Shown: positions 11,401 to 26,400 of the stretch, piece after piece | How the letters are laid out: each line of letters starts with the position of its first letter | Position numbering within the stretch: the stretch's first letter is position 1 | Origin: Branchiostoma floridae | Lineage: Eukaryota; Chordata; Leptocardii; Amphioxiformes; Branchiostomatidae | Direction of reading: 5' to 3' | NCBI RefSeq assembly: GCF_000003815.2 | Contig: NC_049980.1 | Location: 9,694,360 to 9,758,359 of the forward strand | DNA: 64,000 nucleotides | Translations under genes and position numbers: made by a program | The notes under the pieces: model-generated | Database searches by the model: none | What the model saw: the letters and a program-made list of their open reading frames with translations, nothing else | Told to the model about the DNA's origin: nothing

Positions 11401-14400
11401 ATTTTCAAATACCAGCTTTCCAAATTTGAGGGTCACTTTAATTTTCAGCAAAGGTGGGATCATTATAAGGCTCTCAAAACACATTGTTATCTATTTCAGT
11501 ACTGACTAGGAACATTAGAACCTGTTCAAGAACTTTTACAAGTGACTTCTTTTTTGTAAATGTATTCAAGTTTATCTTCTAACTGTATGATTCAAACACA
11601 CTAATAGTATCATACAACCTTGAAACACATTCTCCCTGTTGCCATACTGTCACACCAAACTCTCACACAACATACTTCATCCATAACATCCAACAGACAC
11701 ACGTGTGTGTGGATGTTTGCATAATCTATGAACAGATCTATAGCCAACGAAAACAGAAAGGAAAAAGAAGCAAAGAACTTGATGTAACATGATTTATTGT
11801 GTACAGTGACAAAAGTGACATTTTCAAGAAAATATTGTTTTAGCATTTACAACGTAACAGAAGAGCAAGAATCGTCTATAGAACTCGAGGGGTACAGTGG
11901 AAGGACAGAGGAGAGATAGCAGAAAAATAAAGCATGCCACACTCGTACAACAACGTCTAAACACATCTTATACCAAGTTTGTGTTGTCTTCGAAATATTT
12001 TTTTTTTCAAAGGTCTCCCTTCCCCAGTTTTATAAGAACTGGTAACAAAAGAGTATCTGTTATTCAATTACTAACAGCACTGATGTAAAACTGCAGGAAA
12101 GTCTTCCTCCGGTGTATTGCCACTCAACGTCCCTACTACAGCTCCTTAAAGGGACTATCGGGAAAAACCAGAGCACACTGCCCTGTTTCTGAGACAGAAC
12201 CTTTTATTGGTGCCCCTGTCTGCCTATGTAAGTACAATGTTGTGATGTAAGCATAAAGCCTCCCCTTTTTGCCCTCGTAACTGTACCTACATAGACGATG
12301 GTACTGACAGTGACACCGCAGTGTGCCTTCAGAAACACGACAGCATTGCTCCAGGTCCTTTCCGATCTTCCCTTCACACTCAAAGCAAGAGAAGCACCTA
12401 CATAGGGTATCTTAGCTAAAAACAAATTTCTTGGTAGTACTATCTGTGCTCGCACACCTAACTCTGCAGTGCTTACATACAAAGCCCAAGCTTTTTTCTT
12501 CGTGAGGACAATGTATGCAAAGTCGGTTCAACTTGTCGTAAAGCAAACACTTTTTTCAATCTTCTAGAAAGAGAGTTCTATGCTGTTGAGAGTGCATAGT
12601 CCTGGTCAGATACAATGCGTCAGAAAACAATGATGCAAGGGGGACAAACTGAACCGAATCTGGCACACATCGCACCGCTCCTGACACGACACACATGAAG
12701 ACAAGAAATGGGAGGGGCTGAGAAAAGTTTTACATATTGTGGAGTTCGTTTAATGCTTGGTCCAATTCTTCGCTCACGCCCCTGTATTTCTCCTTTTCTG
12801 CGTAAAGAGAGTCTGTGGAGGGACACACAGAACACAAGAGATAGACAACCGTGCAAGTTCAGGCCTGGCCACACACGGGAGTGTGGCAGTCCTGAAGGGG
12901 TGGACTGCATGCATATACAGGTCAGATGTACATGCTTGCACTCCGAGGAGAAAGGGAGAGAACGTACACCCTAAACGAGGCCACAAACACGCTCTGGCTA
13001 GGTATGGAATATGCGGTGGTAGGGAAGATTGTATAGAGTAGCCAGGGCTTCAGTAAGTGGACAGCTCGCTTAGCGTTTGATCCAGTTCCTCGCTCACGTT
13101 CTTGTACCGCTCTTTTGCGTCATACAGCGACTCTGATGTGGGAAGAACAAGAATCATCACAGAGGTTGGATGGGCGTCTCTGTGTTAATGACACCCCCTT
13201 GTTAATTCCCTCCCAAACTACCTCTCCCGTTGTTTTGGTTTGGTTTTCCGGTTGCAAGTGACTTGTACACTACGGAGTGCATGGGGATCTACCCCATGGC
13301 CCGGCATGCACATGCAGAAAAAGGTTTGGAAGGAGAACGGAGCAGTGCTAAAGTTGGAGGAAACACGGCACCACAGGAGTGCCAGACAGTAGGAAGGAAG
13401 CACATGAGATGTGCACCAAAGGTAGTACTACCAAGAAAAGGTGCAGAGTGATGGCTCGGGGCTTTTTACAGGGCTGTGAGGTCATTGAGGGTCTGGTCAA
13501 GCTCCTCGGAGATGCCCTTGTATTTGAGCTTCTCAGCATACAATTGATCTGGGATGCAAGAGAAAAGAAAGGAGGAGAGAGAAAGACAGGAGGAAAAGAG
13601 ATGAAGACAGGATATCACAGACTTAGGGAAAGACTAGTGCGGCTACAAGGTAGATGTAACATGTAACGCTAGACAGAGAGGCTACATGGTTGGGTACTAC
13701 AGCATTGTTACAGAAAGCTTTGGCATTTGTTATTTTATCCCAAGCAGACTGGAATATGCTTTCAAAGAATAGCATTCTGTAAACTTGCAAAATTGTATAG
13801 CTCTTCAACCCTCTCTGCTGATGTCAGCTTTAGATGTATAAGTGTGACAACAGCAGAGAGAATGTCAACCAAGCTATACAGGCAATGCTGTAGTACTAGA
13901 GAAAGGTGGCAGCTATATGACGTAGCCAAAAACTACGTCTGAAGAGAGCTGTACTACAAGATGGTAAACCTAAAGAAGTGAAGATGTAAGGAAATGAATG
14001 TAAGTGCGGATGGAAGTGGGCACAGCACCCTCTAGCAGAAAAAGGAAGCATTGCACCCTTGGAGTCCCACCCCTCCCAGCACAGAGAGATACATGAGCTG
14101 ACAGTTAGCCGCCAGTGGGAAGAAGCATCTTAGAAAGTGGAGAGATCGTTGAGAGTGTGGTCCAACTCTTCGCTGATGCCCTTGAATTTGAGCTTCTCGG
14201 CATAGAGTTCGTCTGGTGGAAGGAAGGATAGAGGGAAGGTAGAACAGGGCATGAAGTAAGAGGGATGGAATAAAAGAAAGAGACATGCAAGTAGGGAAGA
14301 AGGGGGGCAGGCCAGTAAACCATGGCATGCTGTTAAACATGGTGAGCATCAATAATCAATGACACACCACTGGCATGCTATTCCTTGGTATTAATGTCAC

Positions 14401-17400
14401 TTAGAATAACCCTCACAGTGCAACTCAAGCAAATACCCAATCCAAATACCAGAGTTCTGTTCATGGTAAGACTCAGTAGTATAGTAGTTCATCACCATTA
14501 AAGCTTTCCATATTTGATTCTAAGGATTTGTTTTATGTATAGCAAAATGTTTCGTTTATAGAAATTATCTGTGTTCCTATTTGAATATTGTGAGCATGCT
14601 CATGCACACAGCAAAGAATAAAAAAGAAAGAAAGAAGTACCTCAACAAAACAAAAAGAAGTTACGATTCAACAAAAACACATTCTTCACTCAAACAGAAA
14701 CACATGTATAGTCAACCAAAATAAGTAGAGAATACCACACACAAAACACAACACAGCACACCAGGTCACGAGTAACAGTTAGGACAAGTTCAAAATATAC
14801 ATGGCGTTATCAAACTCAGATTTAGTAGTGCTCTCAAACCATGAGGGTTATAAGTGGAGTGAGGAGATGTTGTGTACATGTGGCATGGCTTATGGAGCCT
14901 TGGCTCTGAGAGTGTGTTTCTGTGTATCCTGTGAGAAAACTACAGTGTATCAAAGGGAAGATGTGCAACAAGGTGGCCAGGCTTGCCTCATCTGTGGAGT
15001 TCTCAATAAACACTAGAGACAAAGAAATGGAGTGAAAGTGCTACTAACAACTACTAGACTACAGATAAGGACTACTATAGGTACATACATGTATAACTAT
15101 AACATAGGAAGCCAAGAATATGGTTCATACTTGAGAGGATATGTATGCAATATTGCATACCATCAGATAACTATTCAAGATGCAGACCACTACATTCTAC
15201 TAACTCCGCAGATAGCTCATTCCTTTTGGAAGCATTCTTCTGTAATGATTTTTCTAAAATGTACATGCCTTCTGGATATATAATACAATACAATACAAAG
15301 CATAACCATAGGTCTTGCCTTTTCACATGCATTCAGGTCATACTCATACAGCTATGTACAACGAAAAAACACCTGAACCATCCAAACACATCTCATTCTT
15401 TCATTCACAAACACTAGAAAGATACAAGCACAGTTTTTAACACAGTTCTACACAGGAATAGTCTAGTAACAAACACATTAACAGGTAAGATATACAGACT
15501 ACAGAATCATAAACCTTACAGTAAGATCACAGCACACACTATATACACAGACAGATGCACACTTCACAAACGTTACAAGACAACCCAAAACGTCTGTGGC
15601 ATTGGCAGGGACTGATCGGCAACGATCTTTCCGAGGATTTGGGCATCGCAAGGCGGTGTCGGAAAACAGGCCAACGTTTCGGGAATACTTACCTTCCAAG
15701 TCATCAATGTTCTTCTCCAACTTGGCCACAGACCTCTCGGCAAACTCAGCGCGAGTCTCAGCCTACAGACAGACACATACACATTGACATTGACACAAAG
15801 AACCCCACCTTCAAGGTCATCCACGTTCTTCTCCAGCTTCGCAACTGTCCTCTCTGCGAATTCTGCACGGGTCTCAGCCTACATTGTGTGGATTATACCA
15901 AAGAGACCGCATTGATTTCATGGGGGCAAAAATTTCCAATACTCTGGTGGAAGTTTCACAGTACAGCCACAAAGACAGGGGAGATTTGCAACAAAAGGAG
16001 AGAAGATGTAGTGCCATGACGAAAAAAAGATGGAGAAGGATTTTTAGTCTGGTGGAAAATAAAAACAAAAATGGAAATTTTTTTTGCAAGAAAAGCATTT
16101 GAAATGAATTTTAAAAAAAGCCAATAAGAGTAGAGAAGTTAAGCATAACAGCTATTGTGGTTGTTTTAAGATTTGAATTGAACAGAACAGAGGGTGAAAC
16201 ATGGCAACAGTAGTGACGCAGAAGGCACAGAAGAGGGCACAGCTGATAGACAGGGGCAGTGCAGAAGACTCATAGAGAAGAATGAGACTGAAACAAAACA
16301 GCTCTCAAGAGAGAACATGTTGGCATGACAACTTACAAATGAGAAAGGCAATAAGCTAAGATAAAAGTTTAACAACAACACAGGTAAAAGAAACATTGGG
16401 TCACAACATTAACACACTGGTTCAAAAGCAAACTTACAAGATAATTTCTCAATGCACAAAATGTTGTCAAGTTTTAACTTACATTTTATATCCTGAATAG
16501 AAATATGTGACACTGGATGAATACTTGATAGTGCATTGCAGGAAATTTTACATTTACAGTTGAACAGTTATTCATGTTTTTGTGGTTTGCCAAAGTCAAA
16601 CTGCACATGTAAAGAAAGCGTACCTCCTTGAGCTTGGCTGACAGGTCGCGGACCTGCTCCTCATAAGCCTCTTCCTTCTCTGAAGCCTGAGGGAGGAGAA
16701 GAGTTAGGAAGAAGTCAGTCATTTAAGGTTGATGATGGCTGGCAATGGCAGAAGATACAAAGGTATCTTGTCTGATGTTGTAGTCCTGGCAGCTAGGCAC
16801 AGGTCCACTGTTTGAGCCTCCAACACACTTTCTTTTTTGATGCAAATTTTAAATTTTTTTGTTTCACTCTTGTTACATATAAAAATTACTTATGTAACAT
16901 TTTTCATTGACCTTGTTTCATGCAAGATCTACATCTTAATCTGGCCACTGGCCAATACGTTTTCCTAACAATTGTGAATACATGTATTTCCATATCATAC
17001 ATCAGCTTATTGAATAAAACATGCATTTTTTCTGTCTTATCATACATGTCTATGTTATCTTGAACACAAATGCGACATCGGAACATCACACACAATTATT
17101 AGTCAATTCAATGAAAATACAGCTATGGATGCCACACACATGTAACAACCTCCCAACAATTATGTTGACATTGAAAAACCATGACTTTATCACCAATCTC
17201 GACAAAGTTGTTAAAATGTGGAAAAATCATGGGAATACAAGGATACTTTCATACAAGAAAACATTCACCCACGATCACCCAACATTCAGAGAGAAACAAC
17301 ACAGAGTGCTGTGGAATACGTGACTACTGGTACTGACATGTAGGACAAGGAAAATGGTACAACTATGAGTATCTACTTACCTCTGAACTAACAGTGGTAT

Positions 17401-20400
17401 CTCACAGGTTAGTGGGCTAGAGACAGACTATTGCCTGGGCTAGGAATGTGGGAATGGTTACCGTCATGCACCAAGACATTCGCCCTATACATTAGCCATG
17501 CAGAGTCGTAAGGGTAGTGTAGATATGTCAAGACTGGTACACAGTACCTTTACATTAGTGGCAGAAAGACATGCAAGCCTGTATTTTATTCTCATAATTT
17601 ATGTGCAGTAGATATCCATTCTATGACTGTGTTGATATAATTTCTGCCATGCTAACATATCAGTGTACTTTTGCTTACAAGCAAGAATAGCACAAACATA
17701 TTATTATTCAATTAACAAACTTGATGTTTCTACAATTAATTTAATACTGAATCACACGAAAACAGTTCTGAACATGCACAGGTTACTTTGAACACTGAGA
17801 CAGATGCAAACTGATGACATCACATCACATTACACCAGATACTGATGACATCACAGTGCTTGGACTACACGGGGACTGATGACAAGACATCTCGCGTGCA
17901 CAAACCTTGTCTGCAGCAGCTTCCAGGGATTTGAGCTGGTTTGTCACATTTTTCAACTCTTCTTCCAGCTCAGCTGCTTTACTGTGGAGACAAAACTGTT
18001 AATGTCTGACACCGCTAGCCCTGGCCGTTAAGATGGCAGGGTAGCTGAGTGTTTTGGACAAGCCCGGCTGTCCATTAATACCTTTCTTAAGTCTAAGACC
18101 CTGAACAACTTACCTTGTTGTAGTGAGACTCTTATTTTGCCCAGACATTCAAACACTCACACCACTGACAGAAGGGAGGGGAAAGAGTGGGGAGAGAGAA
18201 AGAGGAAGAAGAACATGCCAAGTTTCAGTTTACCGGGATCTTAGCTGGTTTTCTTTTGCCGTCTACTCATTCTGAGTGCTTGATATGGCTATTTCATTTC
18301 TGTACCAAAAACAATCACATAGATGAGATTGGTGGTTGATAGATTGCAAGAATGAGACCCATCAAGAAAACCTGAGATCCAGGAAACTTAAACTTGACTG
18401 TAATCTTGAGGAGACTGTTTGAGGGAGTTCGGGGGGTGGGTGTCCTAGCGTACCTTTGTGGCCTGTGCCTCCATGGACTTCAGCTGGCCGGTCGTGGTTT
18501 TCAACTCGTCCTCGAGCTCGCGGGCCTTACTGTACGATATAGGCCGCGGGAACACAGAGAGGGGGGAGGGTGCCAGAGACACAGGATGAGAGGTAAAAAA
18601 AAGGAACAGAACAGAACGACAACAATGACAAGGTGACTGCTACAAGGGCAACCTAAAAGTAAAATTGTCCCAGAACGTGACAATGTAACACTGTTAAGTC
18701 AGTTTGCTCAGGTACTTTAAATAATTGTTCTTGATTTCCATTTTAAGAGGAGTGTAGAAATTAAAAATTGGCACTTTTTTCAAACTGCAAAGTAGCCTAA
18801 CAGTTGTCTGATGTCGGGGACCTTGTTTATGTTACATTGTGCATCTGGGACCAACAGAAAACATGGGAGAAGTGGTATAGTGAAGACAGCATGTACCGCA
18901 TGGTGACAGAAGACAGAATTTACTACTGAACCCCAATTTCTCCTGCTGACAGTTGCGGTCAGCCATCTCACCTTTTCTACTGCGGCTTCTAGAGATTTTA
19001 CGTTGTTGACAAGCGTTTTGATTTCCTCCTCGAGCTCGGCCCTCTGACTGCACCATGCCATGGTCAAGCAACAACACATGCGGTTAGTTGTGAGCACAAT
19101 CCTAACCTAACCTAACCTAACACACACTTATTAAGAGCATTAATTTTCATGCAGATAAGTCTACTACTAGTGCAACAGACTGTTACTTATCCAAATTACC
19201 GTAAATACTTTTATAGTCACTGAGTTGCAGTATTCATTACAACATAAGAATACATTTAGAATCGTCCACTGTAAAGCAAAAGCAGAACTTCAAAATGCAA
19301 ATTCTTCCTACCAAACCACAGCTAAGTCATGCAAAGACTGCCTTAGAATGTTATACTTACTGACTTGCACATATGCAATATAGAAAATGACATTTGAAGA
19401 AAATAAAGAAGCAAACACAGTCAGTACTCAATCAAGTTTAAGTTCAAATTTCTGCTGGCAAGCCTTTTAGCAGAAAGTTGAAATATTCTTGCAGAATAAA
19501 CTGACTACATAAGTAGTTTGGCCCATGCTTTGATTTTAGTCTCCATGCAATTCTATCAACATTTCTTCATAACTAGTGCCTTAAGAGATCTTATACAATA
19601 TATACCAACATATCTACATCCAATAGTGTTACTACTTTACTTCAGACTTTACTTTAAAACAACACAAGCTAAATACTCCGTGAGAAACTGCAACGCTATG
19701 TTGTAATCGACAGTAAGTCTTACGTTTCTGCCAAGTCGGCGCGCTCCTCAGCACGCTCCAGGTCGCCCTCAGTGATCACCAGCTTACGGGCCACCTAGCG
19801 TTTGGGAAAGGAACAACAGTCTTGGTCGGGATAACCATGGAACATACATGTACTTGTCCAAACTTCACTTCACAAAACATGACTTGTCCGTATACCTCGA
19901 AAAGACGATACTGATAACAATATCAAAGATGATGGACAGTTAACATCATGCAGAGTTACGAAGTTCGATCACTGACGAAGAAAAGGCTGGAACCGTCTGA
20001 GTCTCACCTCCTCATACTTGCGGTCAGCCTCCTCTGCAATCATCTTGGCCTCCCTCAGCTGCATGTCCAGCAGCTCCATCTGTCAACCAATCACACACAG
20101 TCTAACACCACGTCTGACCAATCACAGCCATTGTTAGAGACATTTTTGACAGTATGATACATCAGTTTTTTGTTTTCTTTTTCATTACAAAACATAGATT
20201 TGTTATATAAAAATGTTCCATTTCAAAATGTGTTATTAGAACTTTTGCTTTTTGTACTTTTCTTTTCCAGAGCTCTTAGCTAAGTTTACTCTCTCCCTCC
20301 TTGAACAAAAAAAATGACAGAAGAGAAGTAAAAACCAAACACAAAATCTCATGGTTAAAAGATAAAATAAATCGTATAAAAATAACAAGTAGTTCAAGAC

Positions 20401-23400
20401 AGATAAAAAAATCAAAAACAAAAATAAGACAGCTTGGAAAGCTTACATTAAGCATTAAAGAAATCAACCACTACAAACAAGATGAGAAAATAGAGATGTA
20501 GAAATGGAGGAGGGAAAGATGTTGTGTGGCTAACCTTGTCCTCATCTGCACCCTGTCTGTTCTCCAGCACCTTCCTTGCTCTGTTTTACAAACACATGGG
20601 CAAAACAAAAGGCTAAGAATTAACAACTCGCTGACATTGACTGTGTGTTTTGAGTTTCCCTGTTGTTGTTCCCGGAGTGTTGTCTGTGTGGAGAAGAGTT
20701 TTTTGCGGGGTTTAGAATGAAACCACCTACCCGATCCTCATCTGCCGCACCTCTGTTTTCCAATACCTTCCTTGCTCTGTAAGGGATAAAGTACATGTAC
20801 ATGTAGTTTACATGGTTACCCCATCCCCTCCCCCTTGTAACCCTTTATGCTATCAGAAACAAAATTGTTTCCTATGTTTAAGCAATTTGTATGAGGCCGC
20901 AATGGTTTACAAATGGAGGTAAAAATATTACCTGGCTGTAGAAAAGAACTTGTTTTCTTATATTCAATTTGCCAAATTATTGTGCAAAAATAATTCTGTA
21001 TCATGTCTTCTGAATATAGGGAAACTTTCAACTAGCCAAAAGAACATTTTCAGATCAGAATAGGCCTCTCTGTAGTCTTTGTCTATTTTGTACATAAAAT
21101 GTCCAAAAGCACATAAACATGTGCATACAAGCATATAAATCAGATAACTAATGTTGACACGGCATTTTATCTAGTGAGATAAGACATTGTCTGCAACAGA
21201 GACAAAATAGCAGAGGTACTTTTTAGGCTATAGCTACATGGTTATGTGTAATATGCTATGGTACAACCATACTTTGTGCTGTAATTTCAATACATGACAC
21301 AAAATGACGCAAATGCAGTCCCTTAGAAACCTACACCAACAAAAGCAAGCGTTAAGAGCTAGGCAAACAAAGACAGTATTTATGAATCTAACTTTGAGTA
21401 TAAATACAAAGTCGGTGCTGGAAATACACTAAGAAAGGCCAGCAATGGCAACACTGACAAATGTGACAATAGGGCAAACTCAAATGTTCAAATTTGAATT
21501 ATGAAAACATGGCATGAAGAGGCACACTAGATTGCTATGCACACACTAGCAAATTGAACCAAAGCAAACATTTACAAAACAGTGCCTCACTTAAGGAGTG
21601 CTATGGCGTGGATTTCTACAGCATTACTGTTCCTAACTGTTAATAACAGGCCCTAGGATATGTCTAGAAAATATCTTTAAGATGGCAGAAGGGAGGACGT
21701 ACCTCTCGCTCTCATCAGCAGCCTTCTCAGAGTCTGTCAGTTTCTCGACAGTGGAGTTCAGGCGCTCCTGGGCACGGTCCAACTCCTCCTCTACCAGCTG
21801 GATACGCCTGTTCAGAGATGCCACTTCTGCCTCAGCCTAGGGAGGGAGGGGAGGGGGGCACCAGTGTTAATTACAACTACAAAGAGATCTAAAGCTCAAA
21901 GTATGAAATGTCCAAAAATACAAGAGCCAGAAACAATTCCATTCGAAGCAAACATTATTGTCCTTTAGGCTTTATATTCAATTTCATTTTTCTAGTAACT
22001 TACAAGTTACATTTTGATAATTCCATTTTCATTCAAATAGCAGACAAGATCTTGATTTTTTCTAACCATTCATTACTAGGATGAGGACATGGATTACAAC
22101 TTTTTATATTAGGCCAAATTATGTACATAATATACATAATCTTATTTGCTCAAAATCAATAACAAAACTTTGTACTTTGGTATCATGTGAATGTACCAGA
22201 CTCTCTTAATAATTTATTATACTCAATCAAATTAAAACAAAAATAATCCCCTTTCTTTTTAGCTTTAGAAACCCCAGTAGGCTGCATCAGAATTCATGTA
22301 ATGTAACTGTCTAGACAAGGACAGTTTACACTAGCATAACCTTGAATTAATATAATATCCAACACATTTATTACATTTTGAATTGATCATGAGTCATGAT
22401 GACGGGTTTTGAACATGAATCATACCTCCTTTGTCACTTTGTGACTAAAACCTGACCATTTACAGCTGCAACTAACACATTGACTTTGTTGTTATTGTTT
22501 ACTTGTTATCGCAAGCCCCTCTCCCAAACAAGCAAATGTCTTGCCTCAGTGGAGACAGAACATAGCGTGCCATTCGTCACTGAAATTGGACGAATCTCAT
22601 TAGTGGAAGATTGCCTCAGCACCTGACTGGCATACCAAACTTGCCCTGTAGGGTGCGATGCTCGGTAAACTTGGACAGATGCTTGCATCAAAGACGCCTT
22701 TCAACAAAATGAGTTTACCACACATGGCTTGAATATTAACAGATTTCACCAAAGTGTTGGGAGACACGATGCTTTGGGCAACGGAAGGTCCAAAACTGTT
22801 TGTGCAAGTTTTGTCTTCCAGTGGAGTATGTAGCACCACTTTAGAATGTGGAATGTTCTGCTGTGCATCCCTGGTCAAACTCAAACCACTACTCTGTTTC
22901 TTTGGCCTAGTTCTATTGGCCCCTTTCTTATATCATAATAATGACTGCCCTTCAGCCATCAAACATGTTACAAATTTCACTTGACTTCATAAACATTGTT
23001 CTGAAGTTATGATTTTATAATAAAACATCAGTTTTATCAATTAGACATGACTCTGACAAGCACAATTCCAGCTGGTGATTATATGGTCCGCCTCCTCAAC
23101 TGTATTTCCTTGCTACACCTTGTAGTAAAGTGGCAATTGTGACATGTTGTCTCTGCACCACATTAACCTTAGCTGGGCTTTAATTAACCCAACATGCCCC
23201 CCTACTTGTAGAAACAGCTGTGTACTTTCAAACCTCCAGCTTGTAGAACACTGTTTATTCCAACACATTAGGAACTGATATGTTTTGAGACTGTCCATAC
23301 CAGCTATCAACAAAATGTAAGCAGAAAAAACTCTACAGTATGTTGTGTATTTTCATAAGTCCATCTTCTAACATTATTTTTAAATCTTTAATTGTAATTG

Positions 23401-26400
23401 CAAGTATATCATTGCATCAATTTTTTTCTCCAATCCAAAATCCTGGTACATACACGTTGGGGATAGATAACCCACTAGAGCTTCCAAATTGTTCCAAAAG
23501 GCCTTTGTACTGGCATCAAGGTGTTGACATAGGTCAAATTGCTAAGCCATGCACTGTGACATGCCAAAAAGACTTGTGCATGACTCCATACAAACTTTCT
23601 CAGACAAAAGTGACTCTGTTTTCCTAAAAAAAAAAGGTCCACCTGACTAGAGGAAAACCCTGAGGGTTTGTGACCACAAATATTGGACACGTCAGAGGAA
23701 ACTACAGACTGATAACGTACATCACTCAGGAACAAGGAATTTTGTAGATCCGTAGCAAATTCCAGGCAACTGACTAAGCCTGCATTCCTCCAGTCCAAAT
23801 GGCAGGTTGGAATGTTTGCATTGGGTTGTTCTCTTCCATACCAAAAAAAAAATGTCCCAATTCTTCAGGTAGGGTTTTACAGAGAAATGGAAGAGAAACT
23901 GCTTTGCTCATTCTTGATTTTTCCAACATGCAATTTCAGATACTAAAAGATGGAAGCCAACTTCTAATCTTTATGAGATTAACATGCAAAATTTGACATT
24001 TTTGAATGAAGAAATGAGAGCAAGAACCTCAGTTTTGACAGAACAAAAGAAAGGGAGAAGTACTTTACATAGCCAATCATTGAATCAATAATTTCCTCCA
24101 AAGGGGACAAGTTTGGCAAAATGTCAACGTTCTCCAAAAGTGTGAGAGCACATCTGTTGCATTGTGATAGCTTTTTTTTCCCTTTCAAGTGGGACCAATG
24201 TCTCGTGAGCTGTGGTAACATCTGGGTCATTTTGAAAGTAAACTCCAATGAAACGTTTTGGGATATTTGTTTACGTCTGGTGGATTTTGCGTAATTAGTC
24301 AACTTTTCTGTCCTGCCAGGGTGGTTTTAGGCTGGAATGTTTGGTTGGCAAACAGGTGCCATCTCACTGATTGAAAAAAATGTCAAAAAGGTCAAATGAA
24401 ATGGAAATGCTGTTCTTTTTGTTTCAGTCCCATGAGATTCATAATGAAATGCATCCCATTTTAAAAAGCCAGAAAATCACTGGAATAAAATATGTTCACC
24501 AAAGCTGGTTGTTCTTGGGCATACGAACAAGAAGATACGGTATGTACATCCTGTCCAAGCAGAAGGTTGGAGGGGAAAGGGGACATAATTCACGCCTACT
24601 TTCTGCCTAGTTCGTTCATCTATAAACGTTACTGGGCGGGTGTGCAATCGTTCGATACGTGGTTGTGAAAATCAGACGTTTTATACTGAAGATATTTTTT
24701 GGGTTGGTTGTGACTTTTTTTTACACTCCCTCCATAGCCAACGCCCAAAACAACACAGAAATGCCAACAAGAAAAGAAGAGAGCGGACGCGCCGTCTGAA
24801 ATCCGAGCCACCACGGTGTTCCTGCTTGGTGGGGCTAACAATTACAGCGATTTACACGGCTATAGTGCCGAACTGTGTTCACCTTCTGGTCTGTGGACCT
24901 CTGTATAATCAGGCACAGATAGAAATGTCGGGACGGGACCGAGACACACGCTATGCTTGCCTGAGTCTGCTGAGGAGGGGGAGGGGGGTGGAACTCTGTG
25001 CGCTTATACTTGACAGGCTGTTTGTTGACACATCCCACAGAGCCAAAAGGGTCAGTAAACAGATGAAAAGCTCATCCTTTCCGACTTTTACTTCGGATAA
25101 GGATATACTAGACGGGAAAAGTTCGATCTCTACAGATCTATGACCCCTTACGATGTTCCGGGCTGCCTTCGCGGTATGCATACAGGGCTCGGCTAGCGGT
25201 GCCCCTCCAAGGAAAGTGCCGGGACCTTACCGTATCTGCGCGTTCCCTCTCGTCTTTGACCATTTTCTCCAGGAAGTCCGCTCTCTCAGAAGCCTGTTCG
25301 GCCTCGGACTTCAACGTCTGCATCTTTTTCTTGATCGCCTCCATTTTGCTAGCGGGAAATTATAACGGTCCTGGCGAAAATTAGCCGATCGCACACTCCA
25401 GTCACAACGCTTCCACTTGGGTTACTGGCGGAGCGGAAGTGGGACACGAACGCTTCCGCTGTAAATAGTTCCAAACATATTTCCAACGAAATCGACCAAA
25501 CCTTCCTTTTCCAAAAAATTAGTAAACCATACAGACACTATGTATTTTATTTTCATAGATATTAAATGGTTTTTTGTTAATCGGCGTGCAAAATAAGATG
25601 TGCGTAATGATATTGCTGAGTAAAGCGGCCGACGGTGGCTGCCCTGGGACGTCCTGGCAATGTCGCCTATAGGGTGGGTCAATAAATTGAAGGTGTGTAA
25701 GGGGTTCCCACATTTTTCACCCAATCTACCTTTTGCAGACGTATTATCAACATAATATCATTCTTACATTACAGGTATAATTTATCAATGTTGTTTGGAT
25801 GTGTTTGTTATAAGGCTGATGCAATTTGTGGGGAATTTTAGGCACAAGATGGAACGACAAATCTCCATTTTCGTCCTCCGATGGGCAGACTGCGGATTTT
25901 CCCGCTGTGTATCCATATATGGAAGTGCACACCTCACTCGCTTGGCCCGGATCAGGTGTGTAAACGCCGGTATCCCCTTACGCCTGTATGACATAATGCA
26001 GAACTACAATAGCATTGTGTGAAGGCCGAAATGCTCTTGCCATTTCAAGCTCATGTCGCTGAAATAAAAATCATTTTGGACAAACTTCACCTTTCCATTT
26101 TCTTCTTCTTTTATTTCTGAGCTTTGAAAGTTTGGTTATTGATGGGGAAAATTATATTGATATTTCAGGCTGGGGTTGATGATAACGAAATGTGTTTAAT
26201 GAAAGCAATGTGAATTTTCACACGTGGCCGTTGGGAAAAGGAACAATACTCGACTGTCAAGATAAACTCTGGCTGAGTCAATCTACTAGCATTTTATCTT
26301 TCGGCATCTTGTCCGTAAGTGTGTCAGGAATTTCACGGTTCGTTGCGTATGAATCGGTTCGCGAACAGGGGGTTAGAACTCTCTCGGCTCCCCCCTGTTT

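Noticed and set aside
19108..19131. Short CCTAA repeat resembling a telomere motif
   Set aside because: It has only about four units, lies inside a tropomyosin intron and is not the TTAGGG expected for chordates.
24640..25143. 167-codon open frame on the + strand
   Set aside because: It lies just downstream of exon 1b on the opposite strand, has low complexity in parts and no recognisable domain or splice context.
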